From: Bin80 sp965207565
GTDB taxonomy: Bacteria; Bacteroidota; Rhodothermia; Rhodothermales; Bin80
Length of the DNA stretch: 64,000 nucleotides
Direction of reading: 5' to 3'
NCBI GenBank assembly: GCA_965207565.1
Contig: CBDBMQ010000033.1
Span: 372,001-436,000, forward strand
Each line of letters opens with the position of its first letter. Position 1 is the first letter of the stretch. Below are positions 46,354-54,418 of the stretch, piece after piece. The position numbers were made by a program, and so were the translations under genes. The notes under the pieces were generated by a model, which was given only the letters and a program-made list of their open reading frames with translations, had not been told where the DNA came from and did not search any database.

Positions 46354-47298
46354 TTCCAGAGCAGTACGACAGTACTGCACACATTTGCCCATCTCCTCCA
46401 TCACACTGGATCCTTCTGGAATTGGGTATTCCAACTCAATCATGGCGGGAATTGAATATCCCTCATCTCTGATCAATTGTAGTACTTCGGCAATCGGAGT
46501 ATCTCCTGTACCCCATGGGACATTGTCCTGCCCGTTCTCAGGACTCTTTCGATCTTTGAGATGTAAATGGGCAATTCGATCATGGTATTGCTGAATAACT
46601 GGAATCGGAGAAGTCCCCAATGCGGCAACATAATGACCGATATCTAAATTGAGCATATTGTTTGGCGAGTGCGCCAGATACTCATCAAAACTAAAGTCTT
46701 CGTTGGCCACCTGTAGATGATTATGCATGCTATTGAGTAAATCATGTTTGGATGCAAAGGGGGCCATTCGCTCGGATGAATTGGCGGAGATTTCGAATGA
46801 GATCCCACGAGCCCCAATTGCTTTTGCGGCACGGTATGCATAATCAATATCTTCGTCCGACCAGTTGGGGTTGCCCAACTTCAGGATATCAACATCAACG
46901 CCCGCATCCCGATACATTTTCCCTAACTCTGTAAATTTTTCGGTCGGAGCACTGCGACGCCATTTTTGGAGTTCCAATTGGGCTTCCCTCCGTGCATCCA
47001 TATAGGCGGTCCTTTCCTCTGGGGTCATGGAGTCGGTACGGCGACGAGGGGCGCCTCCTGATGGGGCTCCTGCATATATCTCGGCGGGGGTTCCCATTAA
47101 CTCTATCGTATTGAGTCCGAGCGTTTGCATATATCCAAGAATTTCTTCTGCACTACCAGGGATCTGGCGAAAGCTGTAGGATATTGCACCAATCTTTACA
47201 GCAGAGGGCGTTGCCAACAGCTGACGCGGAGCAATTGCGATTCCGGTAGCTGCCCCGGCAATTTTTAGGAAGTTGCGGCGGTTAAATATCGTATGCAT
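46348..47298 (-). CDS. Tat-exported sugar isomerase/epimerase-family TIM barrel
   Basis: This 316-residue protein has a twin-arginine signal (NRRNFLKIAG) and an AP_endonuc_2/xylose-isomerase-like TIM barrel. Metal-binding residues are suggested by MLNLDIGHYVAALG, HLHLKDRKSPENGQD and MIELEYPIPEGSS. Members of this family in Bacteroidota are usually exported proteins that act on unknown sugars or polyols. An Ala/Arg-rich insertion (about residues 75-115, GAPRRRTDSMTPEERTAYMD) is typical of the group. It overlaps the HD gene tail-to-tail by six bases. The substrate is unknown. Confidence 0.8.
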   Translation of the reverse strand: MHTIFNRRNFLKIAGAATGIAIAPRQLLATPSAVKIGAISYSFRQIPGSAEEILGYMQTLGLNTIELMGTPAEIYAGAPSGGAPRRRTDSMTPEERTAYMDARREAQLELQKWRRSAPTEKFTELGKMYRDAGVDVDILKLGNPNWSDEDIDYAYRAAKAIGARGISFEISANSSERMAPFASKHDLLNSMHNHLQVANEDFSFDEYLAHSPNNMLNLDIGHYVAALGTSPIPVIQQYHDRIAHLHLKDRKSPENGQDNVPWGTGDTPIAEVLQLIRDEGYSIPAMIELEYPIPEGSSVMEEMGKCVQYCRTALES

Positions 47299-47440
47299 GG
47301 CATGGCAGGATCTATTCCTAGAATGAAAGAGAAGTTACTGAATCCATTAGGAACTAGCAACAACGACAAACTCGTGAACTGATTATTATTGCTAATCCGA
47401 CAAAGTTTACCTTGAACAATCAGTAATGGTTAACTACTGT

Positions 47441-48070
47441 TCAGTCCATTGTCGTGTTGAATCCTGGAAGGGGAGCTCCAATGTCCAACCACTGGCGTAT
47501 CGCATCAGTACCTACCTGTCGAACTAACAACTTTTCGTCGCGAATTTCGTAGTTTGCCCCCTTTGAAGCTTTCACAGCGAGAAACCGATCAATTATCATA
47601 ATTTGCGGGGTTGCTGGCTCTCCGTATGAGCCTTCCCAGACATATTTTATTATCGCCTCATTCGCCCAGCTCCGCCCTGTTATAATCTCGTCAAATTTTC
47701 CGAATTTCGAAAGATGTTCTAGACCATTTTCTGTCTTCCAATCTTTAGCTATTCCTATCGAAACAAATTCTCGATCATTAACTGAAGCTGTATTCTGAAC
47801 CAAACTTTTTAGTTGGTCTATCCTCTGAGGTAATTCCTTATGATTGGAATAACCACACCCCGACGATCCAATATATATAAAGACTAACTCTGCACCTCCA
47901 GGAGCTGCATAGTTGGGTTGATAATTGAAATTCGACTTATTGTCCCAGTTGATGGACACACTTGGCATCTCAAAAAGACCCAAATACGTCGCACAGAAAC
48001 CTGCGATGAATACGGTAAAAAGGAATGCCCCAATGTATATGAACGTATAACGACCTCCTCTTGTTAGCAT
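47441..48070 (-). CDS. Membrane-anchored thioredoxin-like protein
   Basis: The protein has 209 residues from the ATG at 48070. One transmembrane helix (about residues 9-32) is followed by an extracytoplasmic domain that looks thioredoxin-like. After the strand AELVFIYIGSS, Cys72 and Ser75 occupy a CxxS position (GCGYSNHK). The fold continues with VSIGIAKDWKTENGLEHL and ends in a cis-Pro-like TPQIMIIDRFLA. A CxxS active site suggests binding or isomerisation rather than strong dithiol redox activity. It follows a propeller lipoprotein gene and a Cys-rich peptide gene on the same strand, and the three may work together. Family and function are not firmly known. Confidence 0.65.
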   Translation of the reverse strand: MLTRGGRYTFIYIGAFLFTVFIAGFCATYLGLFEMPSVSINWDNKSNFNYQPNYAAPGGAELVFIYIGSSGCGYSNHKELPQRIDQLKSLVQNTASVNDREFVSIGIAKDWKTENGLEHLSKFGKFDEIITGRSWANEAIIKYVWEGSYGEPATPQIMIIDRFLAVKASKGANYEIRDEKLLVRQVGTDAIRQWLDIGAPLPGFNTTMD

Positions 48071-48187
48071 GACCAACTTGTTCAGTTTGGAGCGTGTGCG
48101 CTAAAGTATAGTATCAGGAAAAAACTGTTTCCGTGAGCTTCATCAAATCAGCGAAGAGTGAAACAAATTTTTGAGATATTATTGAAA

Positions 48188-49372
48188 TTACTCATCAACA
48201 GTACTGTAGCTGCGAACTGAAATTTGAGGGTATGGTGAGGTATATATAGTGTAAAAATGATCTTCTGAGACAGCCTTAATTATCGGTAACGAATCACCTA
48301 TATAAACTGCCTCTCCACTCCGGGATAGCATGATATAAGATCGAAGCATAGCATATCTCTCTCCTTCCCCTTCCTCAGGGTCAACACTCTCAGGTGTAAA
48401 AGAGGCTATCTGAACAATCACATATTTTTCAGGTAACGGGACAATTCCCACCACCTGATCGTGCTTGCTGGAAAGCAAACCCATAGATACTTCAGATTGT
48501 CCTGAGTCTCCCAGTTTATTTTCTACTACCCTCAGTGTCTCAAAATTCGAGATTTTTGCTACCCATCGAATGTCCCCCTCAAGTGAATAGCCATAGATCG
48601 TTGGAAGCAATCGGGGAGAATATATGATCCGTCCAGGGTGACGCGAACATGCAATGTTCCCTCTACCGAAGACGTGTTGTACCATGGCGGATGGGGATTT
48701 GTATATGGTACCAAAAGCGCCCAAGCTATCTCCTTCCAATGCGTAAGAAAAGATTGCATTAGAAGATTTCCCAGAAGAAGTACCGTGAACATAGAGAATA
48801 CCATCCTGCTTGCATAGCCCAACTGGACTGACAGATAGGGTCACGGCCTTTTCCAATTTATGTGTATTACCCACCCGCTTGAAAATTGTCTTCCGATAAC
48901 TTTTATCAACTACATAAACTCGTCCAATAGAGTCAACCTCCATGCCCCTAGGCATGAAAAATTCGCCGGGACCTCTGCCAGGACTCCCCACTGAATAGAG
49001 AAACAAACCTTCCGAATTAAATACTCTTACTTCACTGTATTGCGCATCCAGTATATACATATTGCCACTAGAATCCAACTTGATATCGGAAATCTGGCCA
49101 AACATCTCGTATGGTTTCCCATTCAACGCTCCAAGTGTCAGGATCTTTGTTGACGATAATAGATTCTGAGCTAATTCTCTAGCATCTTGGAGATCTTTGG
49201 AACCATAGTCGTGTGAATCAAGATCATGACTGTCGTCAATACCTGGAATCAGACTTGGGACTGGATGAACGATTTCCCGAGATTCCTCGGAAACTCTGCA
49301 TGAACTCAGAAGGATCAGTAATGCACCAAACAACAATGACACTGAGCGATAAATTTTTCTCCTAAAAACCAT
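48188..49372 (-). CDS. Six-bladed beta-propeller lipoprotein
   Basis: The 394-residue protein has a lipoprotein signal (LLILLSSC, lipobox Cys25). The propeller blades carry motifs such as IKLDSSGNMYILDAQYSEVRVF, GRGPGEFFMPRGMEVDSIGR and VYVVDKSYRK, typical of the 6-bladed propellers that are abundant in Bacteroidota. No enzymatic residues are evident. It is likely displayed on the periplasmic face of a membrane and binds a peptide or glycan. It lies between genes for a Cys-rich exported peptide and a thioredoxin-like protein. Confidence 0.75.
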   Translation of the reverse strand: MVFRRKIYRSVSLLFGALLILLSSCRVSEESREIVHPVPSLIPGIDDSHDLDSHDYGSKDLQDARELAQNLLSSTKILTLGALNGKPYEMFGQISDIKLDSSGNMYILDAQYSEVRVFNSEGLFLYSVGSPGRGPGEFFMPRGMEVDSIGRVYVVDKSYRKTIFKRVGNTHKLEKAVTLSVSPVGLCKQDGILYVHGTSSGKSSNAIFSYALEGDSLGAFGTIYKSPSAMVQHVFGRGNIACSRHPGRIIYSPRLLPTIYGYSLEGDIRWVAKISNFETLRVVENKLGDSGQSEVSMGLLSSKHDQVVGIVPLPEKYVIVQIASFTPESVDPEEGEGERYAMLRSYIMLSRSGEAVYIGDSLPIIKAVSEDHFYTIYTSPYPQISVRSYSTVDE

Positions 49373-49457
49373 TGCTGTTGGGGAGTAAGCATAACCCGGA
49401 ATATCTTCAAACGAACCAAGAAATGATCTACGGATAGCGCCGTCTCAAAGACAGTCA

Positions 49458-49715
49458 CTATTCTATTTCCCCACAAGTTGAAGCATTACAGACATCATTT
49501 CCTCTACTCATTCGACAAGTAAAATTATCCTCATAAACACAGACTCCAAAGAGCGGACTCTCATAATCCATTTCACAGATATTGTTCTCGCAGGGGTGCC
49601 TCGCAGCATCAGCTTCGCTGAAAATCGCATTATTCATAAGAGAGCCAAACAAGAAGATCGCAATTGCGGCAAATAATGTTAGTGCTATTGTTGATACACA
49701 GTGTTTCATGGTCAT
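49458..49715 (-). CDS. Short Cys-rich exported peptide
   Basis: The product has about 85 residues from the ATG at 49715 (or 83 from 49709). A strong hydrophobic leader (MKHCVSTIALTLFAAIAIFLFGS) is followed by a mature part with six cysteines, in HPCENNIC, GVCVYEDNFTC and NDVCNASTCGEIE. This suggests a disulfide-knotted secreted peptide, similar in layout to NVEALA-type peptides of Bacteroidota. The open frame extends upstream to 49892, but that part begins in group II intron tail sequence and is not credible as coding. It precedes a propeller lipoprotein and a thioredoxin-like gene. The function is unknown. Confidence 0.6.
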   Translation of the reverse strand: MTMKHCVSTIALTLFAAIAIFLFGSLMNNAIFSEADAARHPCENNICEMDYESPLFGVCVYEDNFTCRMSRGNDVCNASTCGEIE

Positions 49716-49867
49716 ACGGCTAATGTGTGTTATTTGGTAAGTGTTGACGAAAGGCGTCGTAAACTTGGAGGAGTCGAAAGTTCCAATCAGGGAAAGTCGC
49801 TCCTTAATGAGACGGAACGGCGAACTGTAAAGCCGCAATGAAGGTGCATGTTCCATAATTTTGGGAA

Positions 49868-50345
49868 TGTCAAGTAGCCGGAGGAATTTCACTCTCTGAC
49901 CCTCACGGAACGCTGCGTGATCCTCTCAACTCACGCAACTCTTACCATGCAGCCGTTTGGAATTGAACAAAGGTAAACCGTAAAGAAACTCCCAATGTAC
50001 GAATATACCAGAATTTTGACGAGCAATCTTCATTAACCAGCGCCACGACCGTCTCCAATGTCCCCGGAAGCACTTATACTTCGGCATCATCCATCGAATG
50101 ATGTGCTGATTGATACTTCTCTCAGAACCCTTTCCAACTCTGATGTGAAAAATACCGCTCCATCCATTTATCAAACGCGTAGTGCAGAAACAGATTGATC
50201 AGCGCTCTATGTACAAGAGTACCCATTTCTGATCCGTGTGACGCCGTACCGCTTTCACCAATAGTTCAGGTCTATCGTGTCAAAGTATGACTCGATACCC
50301 GTGTCCAATACCCCATGCTCGCTGCCAGCATCACGTTCACGTCTG
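49868..50345 (-). mobile_element. Decayed group II intron with reverse transcriptase fragments
   Basis: On the minus strand, pieces of an intron-encoded reverse transcriptase appear in three frames. VLDTGIESYFDTID is followed, after a frameshift, by ELLVKAVRRHTDQKW and VLLYIER. NLFLHYAFDKWMER follows in another frame, then the maturase/X region IRWMMPKYKCFRGHW, RRSWRWLMKIARQN and IFVHW (49950-50125). The catalytic YADD region is deleted. Below this, 49869-49920 reads like the intron's domain V/VI, ending CTACTTGAC. Frameshifts and an internal deletion mean it is inactive. It abuts the ATPase + PD-(D/E)XK-like cassette and shows that mobile elements have inserted here. Confidence 0.8.
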
Positions 50346-50519
50346 CCACAGCGCATAATTTTCCAGACAACGTCCGGCTCTTTCGAAAACCCAAAGCGCC
50401 CTACAAAACCGTTAAACTATCCAGTTCCTCCATGGTATTACGCCGTGCTTCCCTGTTGGTGTTGCTAGGAGGTTTTCAAGGCAACAATGGGTTCGCTCAG
50501 CGTTTTAGAGATAAACATT

Positions 50520-51914
50520 ATGAAAATAATTATAGAAAACTTGGGCGTTCTGAAAAAGGCGGCGTTTGAGCTCGGCGACCTAACCTTGATTTGCGGATAC
50601 AACAACACGGGCAAAACATATGCGACGTATGCCCTGTTTGGTTTTCTGCAACGCAGGCGGAGATTCATGAAAGCCGAAATTTCCGATCAGAAAATAAGGG
50701 AGCTCGTTAATGACGGCGCAACGCAGATTAGTATTGCAAGACACGCCAAAAATGCGAAAAATATTCTTTCAAAAGGCTGCCGAAGATACACTCAGGAACT
50801 TCCCAGAATCTTCGCGACCAAGCCAAGATACTTCGAGAAAACTCAGTTTCAGGTGGAATTAGACCTAGATTTGGAATCGATTCTGTCTCCTGCTTTCGAA
50901 CAAAAAATACGGTCTAGAAAAAGCGAACTTCTCTCATTGAGCAAGCTTGGGGGAAACAAGAACCTCGCAGTTTCCCTGTCGGCGGACACCGAAAAAATCG
51001 AATTGCCCACAACGATAATCAAGGAGATAATCTCGGATAGCATTAACGAGATAATCTTCGGTCAACATTTCCCCAATCCCTTTATTGCTAGCGCGGAGCG
51101 TACCGGTGTTGCAATCTTTAGCAAGGAGCTTGATTTTGCCAGAAATCGGCTGCTGGAGGAAATGGCTCAAGCGGACAAGGATATTGATCCAATGGAATTG
51201 CTTTTCAAATCCTACAATGATTACGCTTGGCCGGTGAAGGCGAACGTGGAGTTCACCCGCAGACTTGCAGATATTACCAAGGAAGACAGTTTCATTGTCA
51301 AAGAATACCCTCAGATTCTGGATGAATTCACTGATATCATTGGCGGTGAATATATCTCAGGGAGCAACAGTTCAATTTATTTCAAACCTTCGGGCAGACG
51401 TCTCAGGCTGACTATGGGAGAAAGTTCCGGTGCCGTGCGCTCCATGTTGGATATTGGTTCTTATTTGCGTCATATGGCAAAACCAGGCGACTTGCTGATG
51501 GTGGATGAACCGGAATTAAGCCTGCATCCTGAAAATCAGCGCCGAGTCGCCCGGCTTTTCGCCCGGCTGATAAATCTTGGGATTCGTGTTTTTGTAACCA
51601 CTCACAGCGACTATATCATCAAGGAACTGAATACATTGATCATGCTCAATCAGGATAAGCCCTATCTAAAGAGAATTGCCGAGAGGGAGGGCTACCGGAG
51701 CGAAGAATTTGTTGACGCCGAGAGAGTAAAAATTTATATGGCAGAAAAGGCTTTGATAAAAACAAGGAGCAGCAATAAAAGGAGAAGTCGACATCAGACA
51801 CTCACGGAAGCCAAAGTAAGCCATGAGCAGGGAATTGATGCCCGCAGCTTTGACGAGACAATAAACAAGATGAACGAGATTCAGGAAGCCATTGTATGGG
51901 GAGATGGGCAATGA
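50520..51914 (+). CDS. AAA-family ATPase of a candidate defence pair
   Basis: This 464-residue P-loop ATPase is RecF/OLD-like. It starts MKIIIENLGVLKKAAFELGD and has Walker A GYNNTGKT at residues 26-33. Walker B/signature MVDEPELSLHPENQRR lies at about 328-343, followed by the His switch VTTHSDYIIKEL (about 360-371). A basic C-terminal tail (KTRSSNKRRSRHQT) follows. The ATG at 50520 is chosen; an upstream in-frame ATG at 50487 lacks support. It overlaps the next gene by four bases (ATGA) and lies beside group II intron debris. The pair resembles two-gene anti-phage ATPase systems, which is an inference. Confidence 0.8.
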   Translation: MKIIIENLGVLKKAAFELGDLTLICGYNNTGKTYATYALFGFLQRRRRFMKAEISDQKIRELVNDGATQISIARHAKNAKNILSKGCRRYTQELPRIFATKPRYFEKTQFQVELDLDLESILSPAFEQKIRSRKSELLSLSKLGGNKNLAVSLSADTEKIELPTTIIKEIISDSINEIIFGQHFPNPFIASAERTGVAIFSKELDFARNRLLEEMAQADKDIDPMELLFKSYNDYAWPVKANVEFTRRLADITKEDSFIVKEYPQILDEFTDIIGGEYISGSNSSIYFKPSGRRLRLTMGESSGAVRSMLDIGSYLRHMAKPGDLLMVDEPELSLHPENQRRVARLFARLINLGIRVFVTTHSDYIIKELNTLIMLNQDKPYLKRIAEREGYRSEEFVDAERVKIYMAEKALIKTRSSNKRRSRHQTLTEAKVSHEQGIDARSFDETINKMNEIQEAIVWGDGQ

Positions 51915-52492
51915 ATCCAGACCTTGATACCTTGAAGAAACTGATCAAAGACGAAGCAGTGGTGACTGTCAAGAAGGATCGGAATGGCAAAAATTTTCTC
52001 GAACTAAAGGAACATGGAGGAGAATCGTCCGGGTACAAAATAAAAATACTTAACACGCCGGAAGACACAATCGCAATCAAATCTGACATGTTTCCCCCTC
52101 CGAAAAGGATTTTTAGAAACACCAAAGGCGAATGCAAGAGAGCAGATTTTGTCATTATCGCCAAGGACGGGAGGAAGAATTGGATAATTTACGTCGAATT
52201 GAAACGCAGCAACAATGGTTTGGAGAAAGAGATAATGCAACAGCTTCAGGGATCCAGATGTTTTATTGATTACTGCCGCACGGTTGGTCGAACGTTTTGG
52301 GAAAAACCTAGCTTTCTTGAAGAGAACGATTATCAACAGCGATATGTTAGTGTGAAAAATATTAGTGTAACCAAAAGACCATCAAGAATCACAAACCCGC
52401 CTTTGCATGACTGCCCTGAAAACATGCTTAAAATCAGTGCGCCACCCAAGAATCGTATTTGGTTCAAGCAGTTGTTAAGTTCGGCGAATTAG
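51911..52492 (+). CDS. Putative PD-(D/E)XK-like partner of the AAA ATPase
   Basis: This 193-residue protein starts at an ATG overlapping the ATPase stop. The centre reads RADFVII, with Asp79, then 17 residues later YVELKRS, with Glu96 and Lys98. This D-x(n)-ExK layout is that of PD-(D/E)XK nucleases. The following helix KEIMQQLQGSRCFIDYC has the Gln/Leu pattern often seen after the ExK strand. No signal peptide or other domain is visible and no named family was recognised. As the ATPase's translationally coupled partner it is the likely effector. Nuclease activity is inferred from three residues and is unproven. Confidence 0.6.
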   Translation: MNPDLDTLKKLIKDEAVVTVKKDRNGKNFLELKEHGGESSGYKIKILNTPEDTIAIKSDMFPPPKRIFRNTKGECKRADFVIIAKDGRKNWIIYVELKRSNNGLEKEIMQQLQGSRCFIDYCRTVGRTFWEKPSFLEENDYQQRYVSVKNISVTKRPSRITNPPLHDCPENMLKISAPPKNRIWFKQLLSSAN

Positions 52493-52536
52493 ATGATGTG
52501 CCGACTATGAAGCCAGATCCTCCTATTTCTGCATGA

Positions 52537-53103
52537 TCAGTCACCCGCCGGCTCAGCGCTCTTGAGATAGTACAATGCAGGCAATTCGCGAAGCTCCTGA
52601 GCAATATCCAGACCATATCCCACAATGAATTCTCCACTGGAAATAAATCCTACATGATCCACCTCAATCGGACTCCCTTTCACTTTCACCATGGAAACGA
52701 TGGTGACAGACTTTGGCCTATGCTTCGAAAGCTGCTGGCGCACATGTGTCAGCGTTCGACCTGAGTCGACAACGTCTTCGACCAAAATCACATGTTGATC
52801 GCGAAGTGGCACCATTGGTGGCATGATCTCTTGGATGGACTGGCTGCTTGTTGTTCGGTCACCGTAGGAACTCAAGCGCCAGAAGTCAACGACACAGGGA
52901 AGTTTTATGGCGCGCACTAAGTCTGCTGTAAAGATGAACGCCCCCTGCATTAAGCCGATCACAACCGGACGATGCCCCTGGTGCGTACGGGTCAGTGTTT
53001 GTCCGATTTCCCGAACACGCGCTGCAATCGCATCTGCATCCTTGAACAGCTTCAGATGCCGGCCATGAATGATTTCAGTTTCGTTCGAAATAGAGTCTGG
53101 CAT
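52537..53103 (-). CDS. hpt: Hypoxanthine phosphoribosyltransferase
   Basis: This 188-residue purine salvage enzyme joins hypoxanthine or guanine to PRPP. The PRPP-binding loop VILVEDVVDSGRTLTHV (about residues 106-122) is intact. VIGLMQGAFIFTADLVRAI and the C-terminal GFISSGEFIVGYGLDIAQELREL, which contacts the base, complete the fold. The ATG at 53103 overlaps tilS by 29 bases; the frame continues upstream to 53166 without resembling the family. tilS-hpt adjacency is common in bacteria. Confidence 0.95.
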   Translation of the reverse strand: MPDSISNETEIIHGRHLKLFKDADAIAARVREIGQTLTRTHQGHRPVVIGLMQGAFIFTADLVRAIKLPCVVDFWRLSSYGDRTTSSQSIQEIMPPMVPLRDQHVILVEDVVDSGRTLTHVRQQLSKHRPKSVTIVSMVKVKGSPIEVDHVGFISSGEFIVGYGLDIAQELRELPALYYLKSAEPAGD

Positions 53104-54418
53104 ATTTATGGGTTTGATCCATGACCCGAAATGTGTGCGAGAGGCGATATCCAACAATCCATACAATTTCGCCCTTACTACACACCACGATTACGTCTTT
53201 TCGCCTAGAGGCTGGAACACCTATATCCGTTAACAGGTCGCTAACCTTCTTTGTACCCTCCATTCCCAAGGGGCGGATTCGATCCCCCGGCCTCCAGTTA
53301 CGAACCGTCAAAGGTATGGTTAAGCGATCTGCGTCAAGCCAGGCTTCATCCAGACCAGGGAGATTTTCCGGCTTGGTGAGGGATAGATCAAGCTTGAGTT
53401 GCCCTCCAGGAATAGCTACCGGACTGGAATCCCCAAACAGCTTTGATTTTTCCATCGGCTCGTGGCCAACGGAGTCTGAAAATGTGAGATAGTTTTGATC
53501 CCGCCAGATCGCTCCCCCACCTACCTCAACCCGCTTCCCGGACTGCATGTGAATCAGGGCCATGATCCTCTGCGCCGTTGCTTCATCGGCCGGAGCCTGT
53601 GGGATCCAGTGGCGCAGTCCCTCAATCACCAAACGCTGTGCCAATACATTGGGGATTTGCTCCAGATAGGTAATCTCCAGCGACTGTCCCTTGGAAGCAG
53701 CATCAAAGTTCTCCGTAATTACTGGAGCAATGAATTGGTCAACCCACTGCCCGACGAGGCTGGCACTGCGAGCAAATGCATCGGCATTCAAATGCGGCAT
53801 CACTCTGATGCGCAATCTAGATCGCAGATACTTTTCATCCTGGTTACTCACATCTTCGCGCCACTCAAGATGCCGGGCATCGGCATAGGAACGAATGGAG
53901 TCTCTCGTTTCAGTAAGTAGTGGTCGAATCAGATTACATGATGCCTCCAAACATCGTACTGGACGCATTCCCACAATCCCCTCCAGGCCTGTGCCACGAT
54001 TGAGATTGATGAGTAAAGACTCTGCCTGATCGTCACAATGATGCCCTACCGCAACACTTGTGATCTGCTGCTCAGAAGCTGTTTTTACAAACAGAGAATA
54101 CCGAATCTCGCGGGCGGCCATTTGCACTGAGCACTTGGTGCCGGTAGCATGAGGATGTGCAGGAGCTTGATGGACATGGAGTTTCAGGCCTTGCTGAGCG
54201 CATAAGTCACGTACAAATTTTTCATCCTCATCTGAGTCAGAGCCACGTAACTGAAAATTTATGTGAACGATTTCACACCCGAATCCCAAACCATTCAATA
54301 CATCCAGAAGCACAACCGAATCAACCCCCCCACTGACTCCTATCAGGATACGCTGGCCGGTCGTCACCTGACCGGTATGCTCCATATAAGCTGCGACCCG
54401 GTCACGGAATGATTTCAT
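53075..54418 (-). CDS. tilS: tRNA(Ile)-lysidine synthase
   Basis: The 447-residue enzyme attaches lysine to C34 of tRNA-Ile(CAU), changing AUG decoding to AUA. The ATP-pyrophosphatase motif RILIGVSGGVDSVVLLD lies near the N-terminus (about residues 23-39). VGHHCDDQAESLLINLNRGTGL and RPLLTETRDSIRSYADAR follow, and the C-terminal domain NWRPGDRIRPLGMEGTKKVSDL is present. The ATG at 54418 gives a 17-base overlap with mutL; an ATG at 54430 would add four residues. It is an essential gene in most bacteria and sits in the mutL-tilS-hpt run. Confidence 0.94.
   Translation of the reverse strand: MKSFRDRVAAYMEHTGQVTTGQRILIGVSGGVDSVVLLDVLNGLGFGCEIVHINFQLRGSDSDEDEKFVRDLCAQQGLKLHVHQAPAHPHATGTKCSVQMAAREIRYSLFVKTASEQQITSVAVGHHCDDQAESLLINLNRGTGLEGIVGMRPVRCLEASCNLIRPLLTETRDSIRSYADARHLEWREDVSNQDEKYLRSRLRIRVMPHLNADAFARSASLVGQWVDQFIAPVITENFDAASKGQSLEITYLEQIPNVLAQRLVIEGLRHWIPQAPADEATAQRIMALIHMQSGKRVEVGGGAIWRDQNYLTFSDSVGHEPMEKSKLFGDSSPVAIPGGQLKLDLSLTKPENLPGLDEAWLDADRLTIPLTVRNWRPGDRIRPLGMEGTKKVSDLLTDIGVPASRRKDVIVVCSKGEIVWIVGYRLSHTFRVMDQTHKYARLYFERN

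Noticed and set aside
49716..49892. N-terminal extension of the Cys-rich peptide frame
   Set aside because: The first codons (MKFLRLLDIP) read the group II intron 3' tail, and a signal peptide begins at the ATG at 49715 or 49709.
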